A stretch of DNA of 64,000 nucleotides, from assembly GCF_001854125.1 (NCBI RefSeq), contig NZ_CP017715.1, positions 1,798,001-1,862,000 on the forward strand, written 5' to 3'. Positions within the stretch are counted from its first letter, which is position 1. Every line of letters begins with the position of its first letter. Below, piece after piece: positions 21,968 through 31,036 of this stretch. The translations under genes were made by a program, and so were the position numbers. The stretch comes from Marinobacter salinus. Lineage in GTDB: Bacteria; Pseudomonadota; Gammaproteobacteria; Pseudomonadales; Oleiphilaceae. The notes beneath the pieces are model-generated. The model worked only from the letters and a program-made list of their open reading frames with translations. It ran no database searches and was not told the DNA's origin.

Positions 21968-22200
21968 TGGAACTGTTTTTTTACACAACGTCGCAGTGCC
22001 ACCTTTGCGAATTGGCTGAAGCCCTGCTGGTCAATACCCCCATGCCGGAGCCCATTCCGGTAGACGTCGTGGATATTGCCCAGTCCGAAGAACTGGTTGA
22101 ACGTTACGGCACCCGTATTCCCGTGCTTCGCCGGAATGACACCGGTGCCGAACTGGACTGGCCGTTTACCAGTGATCAGTTACTTATGTTTCTGCAATGA
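21967..22200 (+). CDS. Glutaredoxin-like (DUF836) protein
   Basis: 77 aa thioredoxin-fold protein with a CHLC redox pair close to the N-terminus (TSQCHLCELAEALL) and the cis-Pro region RIPVLRR. Members resemble YbbN/NrdH-sized glutaredoxins and probably reduce disulfides in the cytosol. The ATG shares its A with the last base of the preceding stop codon. Confidence 0.88.
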   Translation: MELFFYTTSQCHLCELAEALLVNTPMPEPIPVDVVDIAQSEELVERYGTRIPVLRRNDTGAELDWPFTSDQLLMFLQ

Positions 22201-22212
22201 GGATTGCCCCAC

Positions 22213-22983
22213 ATGCTAATGGTTATTTCTCCCGCCAAAACTCTCGATTACGAGAGCCCCCTGGCGACAGAAGCCTATACCCAGCCAGACTTCCTGGATG
22301 ACGCCTGCGAGCTGATCGACCAGCTCAAAGAACTGGAGCCCCACCAGGTCAGCAACCTGATGGGCATCAGTGACAAGCTGGGACAGCTCAATGCTGAGCG
22401 TTTCCGTAACTGGCATACGCCCTTCACGCCAGACAACGCGCGCCAGGCGGTACTGGCATTCAAGGGCGACGTCTACACCGGCCTGGGCGCAGAAAGCTTT
22501 AGCGATGACGATTTCGCGTTTGCTCAGGAGCACCTGCGCATGCTGTCCGGCCTTTACGGAATCCTGAAGCCGCTGGACCTGATGCAGCCCTATCGCCTGG
22601 AAATGGGCACACGGTTCGAGAACAAACGCGGTAAAGATCTTTATGCCTTCTGGGGCAGCCAGATTACCAAAGAGATAAACCGCTTGCTTACCGCCGATGA
22701 TGGCGTACTGGTCAATCTGGCTTCCAATGAATACTTCAAGAGCGTGAAGAAGAAAGAGCTTGAAGGCCGACTCGTCACCCCCCAGTTCAAGGACTGGAAA
22801 AACGGCCAGTACAAGATGATCAGCTTTTACGCCAAAAAAGCCCGTGGGCTGATGTGCCGGTATGCGATCCGGAATCGCATTACACAGGCTGACGACCTCA
22901 AGGGCTTCAACATCGAAGGCTACTATTTCAGCGAAGACCAGTCCGACAAGAACAACTGGGTTTTCCTGCGGGATGAACAGTAA
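22213..22983 (+). CDS. yaaA: Peroxide stress protein YaaA
   Basis: 256 aa of the DUF328/UPF0246 family: [14 protein letters not shown] at the start, FKGDVYTGL around 85, and [11 protein letters not shown] around 180. In E. coli YaaA lowers intracellular free iron during hydrogen peroxide stress and binds DNA in vitro. ATG 22213 is chosen because TGAGGA lies 9 nt upstream; the frame also has TTG 22204 and ATG 22219. Confidence 0.95.
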   Translation: MLMVISPAKTLDYESPLATEAYTQPDFLDDACELIDQLKELEPHQVSNLMGISDKLGQLNAERFRNWHTPFTPDNARQAVLAFKGDVYTGLGAESFSDDDFAFAQEHLRMLSGLYGILKPLDLMQPYRLEMGTRFENKRGKDLYAFWGSQITKEINRLLTADDGVLVNLASNEYFKSVKKKELEGRLVTPQFKDWKNGQYKMISFYAKKARGLMCRYAIRNRITQADDLKGFNIEGYYFSEDQSDKNNWVFLRDEQ

Positions 22984-23007
22984 ACCAAGTTGAGATCGGA
23001 GTAAGTC

Positions 23008-23208
23008 ATGAACGAAGCTGTCTTTTCCCAGATTGCCATGCTGGTATTTCTTACCGGCCTGATTGTCTGGATGGGTTTTATCGTGTGGGATCTGGCCAAG
23101 AAGTCACAGGCCGGTAAATTCGGCACGATTGCGCTTTTTACGGTGCTGGGCGCCGGCGTGGTGGGTTTCATCGTCAAGACCGTCCTTGTTGAGATCCTGC
23201 AGATCTGA
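23008..23208 (+). CDS. DUF2788 small membrane protein
   Basis: 66 aa with two predicted membrane helices (about 8-28 and 39-60) separated by the short polar loop WDLAKKSQAGK. It matches the DUF2788 family, found mainly in Pseudomonas relatives; function unknown. It is 24 bp after yaaA and likely in the same transcript, ending at the hairpin at 23227. Confidence 0.88.
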   Translation: MNEAVFSQIAMLVFLTGLIVWMGFIVWDLAKKSQAGKFGTIALFTVLGAGVVGFIVKTVLVEILQI

Positions 23209-23226
23209 CGCCCCGCCCGTCACTTT

Positions 23227-23248
23227 ACGGCCACCACCAGGTGGCCGT
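23227..23248 (+). terminator. Hairpin downstream of the DUF2788 gene
   Basis: ACGGCCACC / GGTGGCCGT, a perfect 9-bp stem with a 4-nt loop, 18 bp after the stop codon. There is no clear U tract (followed by ATCATCCCCTCCCC), so it may be an RNA 3'-end stabiliser. Confidence 0.6.
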
Positions 23249-23306
23249 ATCATCCCCTCCCCTTTAAACATCATCTGAATAGACTCTAGAGCAAGGACCA
23301 ACCCTG

Positions 23307-24233
23307 ATGTGGTTTCGTAATGCCCGTGTTTTCCGTTTTACCAAACCTTTCGACATCTCTGCCGAAGAGCTGGATGAAAAGCTGCAAGCTGACGCCTTCA
23401 AGCCCTGTGGACCTCAGGAAACCACCCGGCAGGGGTGGGTGCCTCCGCTTGGCAAGCATGGCGAACAAATGGTGCACAGTGCCAATGGCTACCACCTGAT
23501 TGCCCTGAGAAGGGAAGATAAAATTCTGCCGGGCCAGGTTGTTAAAGAAGCCGTGGAAGAAAAAGCAGAAGCCATCGAAATTGAACAGGGCCGCAAGGTC
23601 CGCCGCAAGGAGAAGGATGAAATCAAGGAGCAGGTGATGCTGGAAATGCTACCCCAGGCATTTTCAAAGAACCGTCGCTGTTTTGCTTACCTGGCTCCCA
23701 AGGACGGCGTTCTCGTGGTTGACGCCGGCTCCGCCAAGCAAGCCGAGGATCTCGCCTCAACCCTGCGCAAAAGCCTGGGATCACTTCCGGTTCGCCCACC
23801 GGCTGTGGAGCAGGCACCGGCCTTTACATTTACCGGTTGGCTGACCGAAACCATCGATCTGCCGGCCCAGGTTGAACTGGGCAGCGAATGCGAGCTGAAA
23901 GACCCGTCCGAAGACGGCGGCGTGGTCCGCTGCAAGGGGCTGGACCTGAGGGCCGACGAAATCCGCAATCATCTGGATGCGGGCATGCAGGTAACCAAAC
24001 TGTCACTTACCTGGGATGACAATGTGTCCTTTGTTCTGGATGAAGAACTGGGGATCCGCCGACTGAAATTTGGTGAGACCTTGCAGGACCAGCTGGATGA
24101 TGTGGATGCAGACGACGCCATCGCCAAGTTTGATGCAGCCTTCACCCTGATGACTCTGGAATTGTCACGCCTCTTTCCCGGCTTACTGGAAGCCCTGGGC
24201 GGAGAAGATCGCTCCGCGATCGTAGAGGAATAA
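23307..24233 (+). CDS. rdgC: Recombination-associated protein RdgC
   Basis: 308 aa, full length, with the typical N-terminus MWFRNARVFRF and the FVPPLGKHGE-like segment (GWVPPLGKHGEQMVH, about 45-60). RdgC forms a ring around duplex DNA and restrains RecA-dependent recombination. It is monocistronic and converges with the acetyltransferase gene. Confidence 0.97.
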   Translation: MWFRNARVFRFTKPFDISAEELDEKLQADAFKPCGPQETTRQGWVPPLGKHGEQMVHSANGYHLIALRREDKILPGQVVKEAVEEKAEAIEIEQGRKVRRKEKDEIKEQVMLEMLPQAFSKNRRCFAYLAPKDGVLVVDAGSAKQAEDLASTLRKSLGSLPVRPPAVEQAPAFTFTGWLTETIDLPAQVELGSECELKDPSEDGGVVRCKGLDLRADEIRNHLDAGMQVTKLSLTWDDNVSFVLDEELGIRRLKFGETLQDQLDDVDADDAIAKFDAAFTLMTLELSRLFPGLLEALGGEDRSAIVEE

Positions 24234-24255
24234 TTCTCCCGGGCAAGGGCTTCCC

Positions 24256-27000
24256 TCAGTGGACGCTCTTGCCCAACCTCTCCCGCTGCCAGTCCTTCTC
24301 TGGCTCATTCAATACCAGCCGCAAATCCATAACTTCTTCCTCTACGTTGAATTTGATCTCGAACCCCAGGTGTTCCGCCAGCTGCAGCATAGGCCGGTTA
24401 TCCGGTAGCACATTACCCACCATTTCCATGGTCCCCCGGGCGCGACAGTATTCGATCATCTTCTGCATCAGCGCGGCGCCCAGACCTTCACCCTTCATTT
24501 TGTCATGGACCATCACCGCAAATTCACACTGCAAGTTGTCTGCATCTGTCCAGGTTCGCACAGTCCCCAGGGTTTCTTCCCCCTCGCTATCTTCCCGCGG
24601 TGCGTTCGCAATAAACACCATCTCCCGGTCATAGTCGATCTGCACCATTTGGGCAACGTCCTCCCGGGAGAAATGCTTTCGGTACTGGAAGAAGCGGTAG
24701 CGAATGGACTCTGGTGATTGCAACTCATGAAAGGCCCGGTGGGCGGGCTCATCTTCAGCCAGTACTGGCCTTATGATCACCCGGCGCCCCGATTTCGGAA
24801 GCACAATCCATTCTTCCAGTTCCCTCGGGTAAGGTTGGATAATTGGCCGACCCGGCTTCTCGGCCAGATTGATCGCGATATTCACCGCCACCGCACCCTG
24901 CTCGTTGAAAAGCAGCGGTGAGATTTCCAGCCCCTGAATGTCGGGCATATCAATGACGATCTGAGACAGGGTGACCAGTGTTTCCGATACCGCCCGGATA
25001 TCCTCTTCCGGTTTCAGGCTATGTTCTTTCAGAAGCTTGAACATGTAAGTGCGCCGGAGCAGCTCTCTGGCCAAAACCATGTTCAGGGGTGGTAATGCAA
25101 TCTGGCGATCGGTCATAACGTTTATCTGGGCACCGGCTGCGCCACACACCACCAGCGGCCCGAACAGGGCGTCCCGGGTAATCCCCACATTGAACTCAAT
25201 ACCCCCGACATGCTGGTAGGAGCGCTGAACCGCGAAACCCAGAAAGCCGCTTTCCGGGAAGTGTTTCTGGTATTCCTCCATCAGAAACCGGCAGGCATCC
25301 ATGATTGCAGCCTCACTGTTCAGTTTCTGCATCGTGCCCTTGTAACGCCGTTGAGTGGGACTAAGATTCAGAAACGGGTGGCACGCCTGCTCGTGGATAA
25401 TAGTTATGTCTACCGGGCGCCGTTCCACAGCAAACACCTCCAGCACTTCTTCGATATCATCGCAGTACATGGTATCGATGGTGTTGATGCCGTATTCCTG
25501 GATCAGATCCCGGGCCTCCCGGTTCGAAAGATGTTTTCGCCCTGCCCTGACCGCATTCATCACAACCCGACGGGTATGGGTTCGATCATCAAAATGATCC
25601 GTGAATGATTCCGGCGTTTCCGTGAGCAGCCGCTGCACACGCTGGTGACGGACATGCTGCATAAAGGCCATGACAGCCTTTTCCGGATTAAAGAAGGACG
25701 GCAGACCAGCCCGGTAAAACTCTTCACGGGAATCCATCACCGTGCTTTGTCCCAGCCAGCAGGTAAACACGTTCAGACGAGTGCCCTTCGAAGCCTGCAC
25801 GACAGCGTCGGCAATCTGCAGGCTGTCCTCGGTCAGACTCGGGGCGTACATAACCAGGACATTTGCCACCTCGGGATCTTTCGCAAGAATCTTGATGGCC
25901 TGGCCGTATAACGCCGGCGAAGCATCGTAGTTGAGGTCAATGGGGTTTCGACGCCCCCAGTAAGGCGGGAGCAACTCTGCCAGAGCATCAATGGACGATG
26001 GGGACAGGTTCGCCAGTTCTCCGCCCAGGTCGGCAAGCCGGTCCACCGCCAGCACCCCCGGGCCAACCCCATTGGCCATGATCGCCAGCGTTTCCCTACG
26101 CAAGGGACGCATCCGGGTCAGCGTCTCAAGGGCATCAAACATCTGCCCAAGACCGTCCACTCTCAGGACACCCGCCCGCTGGAGCATGGCATCGTATATC
26201 GGATCACTCCGTGTCAGCCCGGCGGGTAGCTCGTGAGGGAACCACTCGGATTCCGGTACGCGGCCTGATTTCACGGCGATCACCGGTTTGGTTCGGGATG
26301 CGACCCGCACAGCAGACATAAAACGCCGTGGATTGGGAATGTTCTCGATGTGCAGAAGAATGGCGCGGGTCTGAGTGTCCTGGGCGAGGTAATCGATCAG
26401 GTCATCGTGATCGATATCCATGCCATCTCCGAGGGTCAGAAAATAGGAAAACCCCACGCCCCTGGCAAACGCCCAGTCAATAACGGAACTGGCAATCGCG
26501 CCGGACTGGCCGACAAAGGCCACGCGTCCCGGGATCGCCCCCATATGCGCATAGGTTGCGTTAAGGCTGCGAGCCGGAACCATCAGGCCAATGGTATTCG
26601 GGCCGAGGACACGAATCCCGGTTTCTCTGGCGGCTTCTCTTACCGAATACATCAGCGGCTGGCCGGTTTTACTGTGTGCCCGGGACATTCCCCCGGTCAT
26701 GACAATTGCCGTCCGGACACCCGATTCGCCAAGACGTTTGATTGTTTTAGCGACAGTATCCGGAGGTGTGCAGATAATGGCCAAGTCGGGCGAAAAGTCC
26801 ATTTTCGACACTTTTTTCACACAGGGAACGCCATGCACATTGTCGTAATCGTTCTGGTTAACCACAAGAAGTCGGCCAGGGTAGCCACCCCCCATAAGAT
26901 TTCGCAGCACCATACCACCAAGGTTGTCTGCCCGTTCGGATGCACCAATTATTGCGATGGATGCAGGATTGAACAGACTTTCCAGATACCGGGTGCTCAA
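24256..27000 (-). CDS. Pat-type protein lysine acetyltransferase (acyl-CoA synthetase-like + GNAT)
   Basis: 914 aa. The N-terminal half is an NDP-forming acyl-CoA synthetase module (CoA-binding domain with ASERADNLGG near 20; succinyl-CoA-ligase-like and ATP-grasp parts to about 700). It is followed by a C-terminal GNAT domain (about 735-890) with the acetyl-CoA loop KGEGLGAALMQKM. This is the layout of Pat/Pka (YfiQ), which acetylates lysines in acetyl-CoA synthetase and other enzymes. An active acetate-CoA ligase role is less likely. It lies head to head with a deacetylase-like gene. Confidence 0.9.
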   Translation of the reverse strand: MSTRYLESLFNPASIAIIGASERADNLGGMVLRNLMGGGYPGRLLVVNQNDYDNVHGVPCVKKVSKMDFSPDLAIICTPPDTVAKTIKRLGESGVRTAIVMTGGMSRAHSKTGQPLMYSVREAARETGIRVLGPNTIGLMVPARSLNATYAHMGAIPGRVAFVGQSGAIASSVIDWAFARGVGFSYFLTLGDGMDIDHDDLIDYLAQDTQTRAILLHIENIPNPRRFMSAVRVASRTKPVIAVKSGRVPESEWFPHELPAGLTRSDPIYDAMLQRAGVLRVDGLGQMFDALETLTRMRPLRRETLAIMANGVGPGVLAVDRLADLGGELANLSPSSIDALAELLPPYWGRRNPIDLNYDASPALYGQAIKILAKDPEVANVLVMYAPSLTEDSLQIADAVVQASKGTRLNVFTCWLGQSTVMDSREEFYRAGLPSFFNPEKAVMAFMQHVRHQRVQRLLTETPESFTDHFDDRTHTRRVVMNAVRAGRKHLSNREARDLIQEYGINTIDTMYCDDIEEVLEVFAVERRPVDITIIHEQACHPFLNLSPTQRRYKGTMQKLNSEAAIMDACRFLMEEYQKHFPESGFLGFAVQRSYQHVGGIEFNVGITRDALFGPLVVCGAAGAQINVMTDRQIALPPLNMVLARELLRRTYMFKLLKEHSLKPEEDIRAVSETLVTLSQIVIDMPDIQGLEISPLLFNEQGAVAVNIAINLAEKPGRPIIQPYPRELEEWIVLPKSGRRVIIRPVLAEDEPAHRAFHELQSPESIRYRFFQYRKHFSREDVAQMVQIDYDREMVFIANAPREDSEGEETLGTVRTWTDADNLQCEFAVMVHDKMKGEGLGAALMQKMIEYCRARGTMEMVGNVLPDNRPMLQLAEHLGFEIKFNVEEEVMDLRLVLNEPEKDWQRERLGKSVH

Positions 27001-27209
27001 ACTGGCTCTCCTTAGAATCCGACCCTGGGGCCGCGTCGGTGATAATTTTAATAAAACAGGTTACTTATGAGTGTATACCTTATCTTGGGCGGAGGTGAAT
27101 TGATCTAAAACGGCGACCTTACCTCTAAGACCAAAGAAACACGGCACCCTGTGGTTATCCCTGATAAGATTGATGAAAATACAAGCATACCCAAGGCATT
27201 CAGAGACGT

Positions 27210-28136
27210 ATGACCACGGCATTCTTTTCCCACGATGACTGTCTGCGACACAACATGGGCCCGGAACACCCGGAGTGTCCTGAGCGGATCTCAACCATTC
27301 TCAGCTACATTGCTGACACCAAGCTCGAACAAGAGCTGGACTGGGTCAGGCCTGAAGAGATCACCCGCGACCAGTTGCTGATGGTTCATCCGGAAAAATA
27401 CCTGCACCAGCTTGAACTGATGCAGCCTACCCGGGGCCGCGTCTTTACCGATCCGGATACTGCCATGATGCCGGATACTCTCCGTGCCGCACGCTTGGCC
27501 GCCGGCGCAAACATTCAGGCTGTCGATATGGTCATGAGCAGCCAGGTAACCAATGCTTTTATCTGCGCACGACCTCCCGGACACCACGCGGAACGCAGCA
27601 AGTCCATGGGATTCTGTTTCTATAACAACGTCGCACTTGCCGCCATGCGCGCCCTGAATTTTCACCACCTTGAGCGCGTCGCCATCATTGATTTCGATGT
27701 CCACCAGGGCAATGGTACGGTTGACATCGTCGGTGGCGATGAACGCATTCTGATGTGCTCCAGTTTCCAGCACCCTTTTTACCCACACTCCCACGTACAC
27801 CGGCAGGCACCCAATATCGTCAATGCGCCTATTGAAGCCGGGTGTTCTGCCCTTGAGTATCGAAAAGCGGTGGAGACCGCATGGGTGAAAAAACTTCAGG
27901 ATTTCAAACCACAGGTTATTCTGATTTCAGCCGGCTTTGATAGCCACAAGCTGGACCCGATGGCGGAACTGAACCTGGAAACAGAAGATTATCGCTGGCT
28001 GACGGAAATGATCACCAACCTTGCCAGTGATTATTCCAACGACCGGATCATCTCAACTCTGGAAGGCGGCTATCACCTCAAAGCGCTAGCCGAGAGCGTG
28101 ACGGCCCATCTGGAAGTGCTGAACGCCGTATACTAA
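27210..28136 (+). CDS. Histone-deacetylase-like amidohydrolase
   Basis: 308 aa of the arginase/deacetylase fold. Zinc ligands and catalytic residues are visible: His-His in RPPGHHAERS (125-126), DVH in IDFDVHQGNGT (163-165), Asp in SAGFDSHKLDP, and the GGYHLKAL Tyr near the end. Bacterial members remove acyl groups from lysines or polyamines (AcuC / HdaH types). The divergent position opposite a Pat-type acetyltransferase suggests, but does not prove, that it reverses Pat modification. Confidence 0.9.
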   Translation: MTTAFFSHDDCLRHNMGPEHPECPERISTILSYIADTKLEQELDWVRPEEITRDQLLMVHPEKYLHQLELMQPTRGRVFTDPDTAMMPDTLRAARLAAGANIQAVDMVMSSQVTNAFICARPPGHHAERSKSMGFCFYNNVALAAMRALNFHHLERVAIIDFDVHQGNGTVDIVGGDERILMCSSFQHPFYPHSHVHRQAPNIVNAPIEAGCSALEYRKAVETAWVKKLQDFKPQVILISAGFDSHKLDPMAELNLETEDYRWLTEMITNLASDYSNDRIISTLEGGYHLKALAESVTAHLEVLNAVY

Positions 28137-28163
28137 GTTCAGCACCATACACCAGGAACGCCT

Positions 28164-29081
28164 TCAGCCGGCAGGTTCACCACCATAGGCGTTCGCCTGC
28201 TGGAATTCAGGCCGCTCGCCCTCCCGCTGAAGACGAATGGTGGTTCTCCTGTTATCAGCAGGGCGGCGTGATACCGGGTATTGATCGCCATGTGCCCGGA
28301 CAATAATCAAGTCCTCGGAAATGCCCCGGGCCTTCAAGTAATCTGCAACAACATTGGCCCGTTCCTCCGACAACGCACGGTTGTCGATTCGACTACCCAA
28401 ACGGTCACTGTGACCATCCACGAAGACACGCTCAACGGTCGTATCTGCCAGCACGTAGGTCACGATGTTGTCCAAAAGTGTGCGGTCAGCCCCGGAGAGA
28501 CTGGCACTGCCGCTGTTAAACGGAATGCGGGAGCGGCGAATCTGGCCGTAATTCACCGGCAAAAGATTGGACGTACAGGTACGGTAGCGCTGGAACTGGC
28601 CGGAAAAATTGATATTCGATATCTGAACCCGAACCGGACTGCCGTCAAACCAGGATTCCCGGGTTACGGTAGGCCTCATGCCTTCCAGCAACCCACGGGC
28701 CAGAATCATTGCCTGACGGGTGTCCAGAAGCACCGGCCGGCTCCCGTCCGAGACGTTCACCGTGCCCATGGGTCTTGGCGCGACGCCGGGGCGCCAAGCC
28801 GGAGCTTCAACAACCAGTGAACCACGCCCGGGCCGCATCATCGGGTGCTCGGCTTCCAGGAAAAACGAAAGAGCCTCCCCCGCCTGGTGCCGGAATACTG
28901 CCTTCCCATAACCGGGAACCTCATGCACCAGTGAACACTCAAACACCGATTCAGCCAGATACCACTGGCTGTTTTCAATGCCTGCCCCATAACTGGCTGC
29001 CCCGACTGAGGCAGGCATGCCCGAGGCCAGCGCCAATGCGCCAAGCAGGCTCAGTGTCTGTTTACAAAGGCTGAATGCCAT
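28164..29081 (-). CDS. motY: Sodium-type flagellar stator-associated protein MotY
   Basis: 305 aa with a signal peptide (LSLLGALALASGMPASVGAA). The N-terminal MotY-specific domain runs to about 155. A C-terminal OmpA-like peptidoglycan-binding domain follows (FVDGHSDRLGSRIDNRALSEERA, then ADNRRTTI). MotY forms the T-ring that helps hold stators around the motor. Its position next to divergent pyrC and rnt matches Pseudomonas (PA3526-PA3528), which supports the name over a generic OmpA-family call. Confidence 0.9.
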   Translation of the reverse strand: MAFSLCKQTLSLLGALALASGMPASVGAASYGAGIENSQWYLAESVFECSLVHEVPGYGKAVFRHQAGEALSFFLEAEHPMMRPGRGSLVVEAPAWRPGVAPRPMGTVNVSDGSRPVLLDTRQAMILARGLLEGMRPTVTRESWFDGSPVRVQISNINFSGQFQRYRTCTSNLLPVNYGQIRRSRIPFNSGSASLSGADRTLLDNIVTYVLADTTVERVFVDGHSDRLGSRIDNRALSEERANVVADYLKARGISEDLIIVRAHGDQYPVSRRPADNRRTTIRLQREGERPEFQQANAYGGEPAG

Positions 29082-29185
29082 AACGGTTTACCGACGCTTC
29101 CGGATGATTCGGGTATTTATCTTGGTAACGGCAGAAACGTGCGCTTCTTTAGCACTGCATACAAAAACAAACATTCGCGCCTTCT

Positions 29186-29194
29186 GATATAATT
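29186..29194 (+). promoter_or_regulatory. Extended -10 promoter for pyrC
   Basis: TGATATAAT: a perfect TATAAT (29189-29194) with the TGn extension and no good -35, 50 bp before the pyrC ATG. Confidence 0.6.
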
Positions 29195-29244
29195 CGCAAA
29201 ATTTTTCAGGGCTCCGGCCCGCCGATGGCATTGCGGAAAAACCC

Positions 29245-30276
29245 ATGACCGATCAGCTCACTCTTACTCGCCCGGACGACTGGCACCTCCATGTTCGCGA
29301 CGACCTTATTCTGAACGATGTTGTACCAGCAACAGCCGCCTGTTTCGGGCGCGCGATCATCATGCCCAATCTGGTGCCACCGGTAACCACCGCAAAAACC
29401 GCCATCGCCTATAGAGAACGCATTCTGGCGGCGGCATCGGGGACAGACTTTCAACCACTGATGACGCTCTACCTGACTGAAAGCACAACGCCGGACACCA
29501 TTCATGAGGCTCAGTCGGCTGGCGTAGTGGCCGCCAAGCTCTATCCGGCGGGTGCGACCACCAACTCCGCATCCGGAGTGAACGATATCCGTAATATCTA
29601 TCCGGTGCTGGAAGCTATGGCAGAGTGCGGCATGCTGTTACTGGTGCACGGTGAAGTCACGGATGCTGACATCGACATCTTCGACCGTGAGAAGGCATTT
29701 CTCGACCGGGTGCTGGCACCGACGTTGGAAGCGTTTCCCAGTCTGAAAGTAGTTCTGGAGCACATAACCACAGCGGACTCAGCGGAATTCGTGCAGCGTC
29801 ATAAAGGCGGCAATCTCGGTGCCACCCTGACCCCTCAGCATCTGATGTACAACCGCAACCACATGCTGGTTGGCGGTATTCGCCCCCACTTATACTGCCT
29901 GCCCATTCTCAAGCGTAACCGACATCAGCAGGCCTTGAGAGATGCGGTCGCCAGCGGTGATAAACGCTTCTTTCTGGGCACTGATTCCGCGCCGCATTCA
30001 AAGGATCGCAAAGAAGCGGCCTGTGGTTGCGCAGGCTGCTACTCTGCCTATGGCGCCATCGGGCTGTATGCCGACATCTTCGAAGAGCTGGGCATACTCG
30101 ACAAACTTGAAGCTTTTGCAAGCTTCAATGGCGCGGATTTCTATGGCCTGCCACGAAATACCGATACCGTCACCCTGGTCCGGGAGCCTTGGACCATGCC
30201 AGACCAGCTGCCCCTGGCAGACGGCAACATCGTGCCACTGAAAGCGGGCGAAACCGTTAACTGGCGCCTGGCGTAA
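29245..30276 (+). CDS. pyrC: Dihydroorotase
   Basis: 343 aa class II dihydroorotase: HLH metal ligands in DDWHLHVRD (residues 14-16), the carboxylated Lys in AAKLYPAG, His in VLEHITT and Asp in [10 protein letters not shown]. It closes carbamoyl-aspartate to dihydroorotate in pyrimidine synthesis. rnt follows after 41 bp, as in Pseudomonas. Confidence 0.98.
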   Translation: MTDQLTLTRPDDWHLHVRDDLILNDVVPATAACFGRAIIMPNLVPPVTTAKTAIAYRERILAAASGTDFQPLMTLYLTESTTPDTIHEAQSAGVVAAKLYPAGATTNSASGVNDIRNIYPVLEAMAECGMLLLVHGEVTDADIDIFDREKAFLDRVLAPTLEAFPSLKVVLEHITTADSAEFVQRHKGGNLGATLTPQHLMYNRNHMLVGGIRPHLYCLPILKRNRHQQALRDAVASGDKRFFLGTDSAPHSKDRKEAACGCAGCYSAYGAIGLYADIFEELGILDKLEAFASFNGADFYGLPRNTDTVTLVREPWTMPDQLPLADGNIVPLKAGETVNWRLA

Positions 30277-30317
30277 ACATCCTGACTATACATTACACGG
30301 CCATGACCGGAGTTTGA

Positions 30318-30980
30318 GTGACTGACGAAAACAAAGAACCACATCCTATGTCCCGCCGCTTTCGCGGCTTTCTGCCCGTTGTTGTTGACGTGGAGACCGC
30401 CGGATTCAACCCGGAACGGGACGCCCTCCTGGAAGTGGCTGCGGTGCTGCTGACCATGGACGCAGACGGTTACCTGCGCCGTGCCGAAACACACTTGCAG
30501 CAAATCGATCCGTTTGAAGGTGCCAACCTGGAGCAGTCTGCCCTGGATTTCACCGGCATTGACCCCTGGAATCCGGAGCGGGAAGCGGTACCGGAGCGGG
30601 AAGGTCTGAGCGAAATTTTCAGCCCTATCCGCAAGGCGGTAAAAGCCCACGACTGCAAACGCGCGGTGCTCGTTGGGCATAACGCTACGTTTGATCACAA
30701 CTTCGTGTTCGCTGCCGCCATGCGCTCAGACATCAAGCGCAACCCGTTCCACCCCTTCTCCACTTTTGACACCGCCACTCTGGCCGGGCTTGCCTATGGC
30801 CACACAGTTCTGGCCCAGGCATGCAAGCTTGCCGGCATTCCGTTCAATAACAAAGAAGCCCACTCCGCCGCCTATGATGCGGAAAAGACGGCAGACTTGT
30901 TCTGCGGGATTGTGAACCGGTGGAAGGACCTCGGTGGCTTCCCGCCGCCCCTGCCCCTGATTCCCGAAGATACAGAGTAA
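30318..30980 (+). CDS. rnt: Ribonuclease T
   Basis: 220 aa DEDD exonuclease: VDVETAGFN (motif I), GHNATFDHNF (II) and HSAAYDAEKTADLF (III). It trims 3' ends of tRNA and other stable RNAs. The start is GTG 30318 with CGGAG a few bases upstream; ATG 30348 is the alternative. It is followed by a strong bidirectional terminator. Confidence 0.97.
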   Translation: MTDENKEPHPMSRRFRGFLPVVVDVETAGFNPERDALLEVAAVLLTMDADGYLRRAETHLQQIDPFEGANLEQSALDFTGIDPWNPEREAVPEREGLSEIFSPIRKAVKAHDCKRAVLVGHNATFDHNFVFAAAMRSDIKRNPFHPFSTFDTATLAGLAYGHTVLAQACKLAGIPFNNKEAHSAAYDAEKTADLFCGIVNRWKDLGGFPPPLPLIPEDTE

Positions 30981-30987
30981 CAGACAC

Positions 30988-31015
30988 AAAAAACCCCGCC
31001 GAAGCGGGGTTTTTC
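30988..31015. terminator. Bidirectional intrinsic terminator between rnt and the fatty acyl-CoA reductase
   Basis: An A run, then ACCCCGC / GCGGGGT around a CGAA loop, then a T run. The structure works in both directions and separates two convergent genes. Confidence 0.93.
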
Positions 31016-31036
31016 TTATAAGGGCAAACCCTTTGC

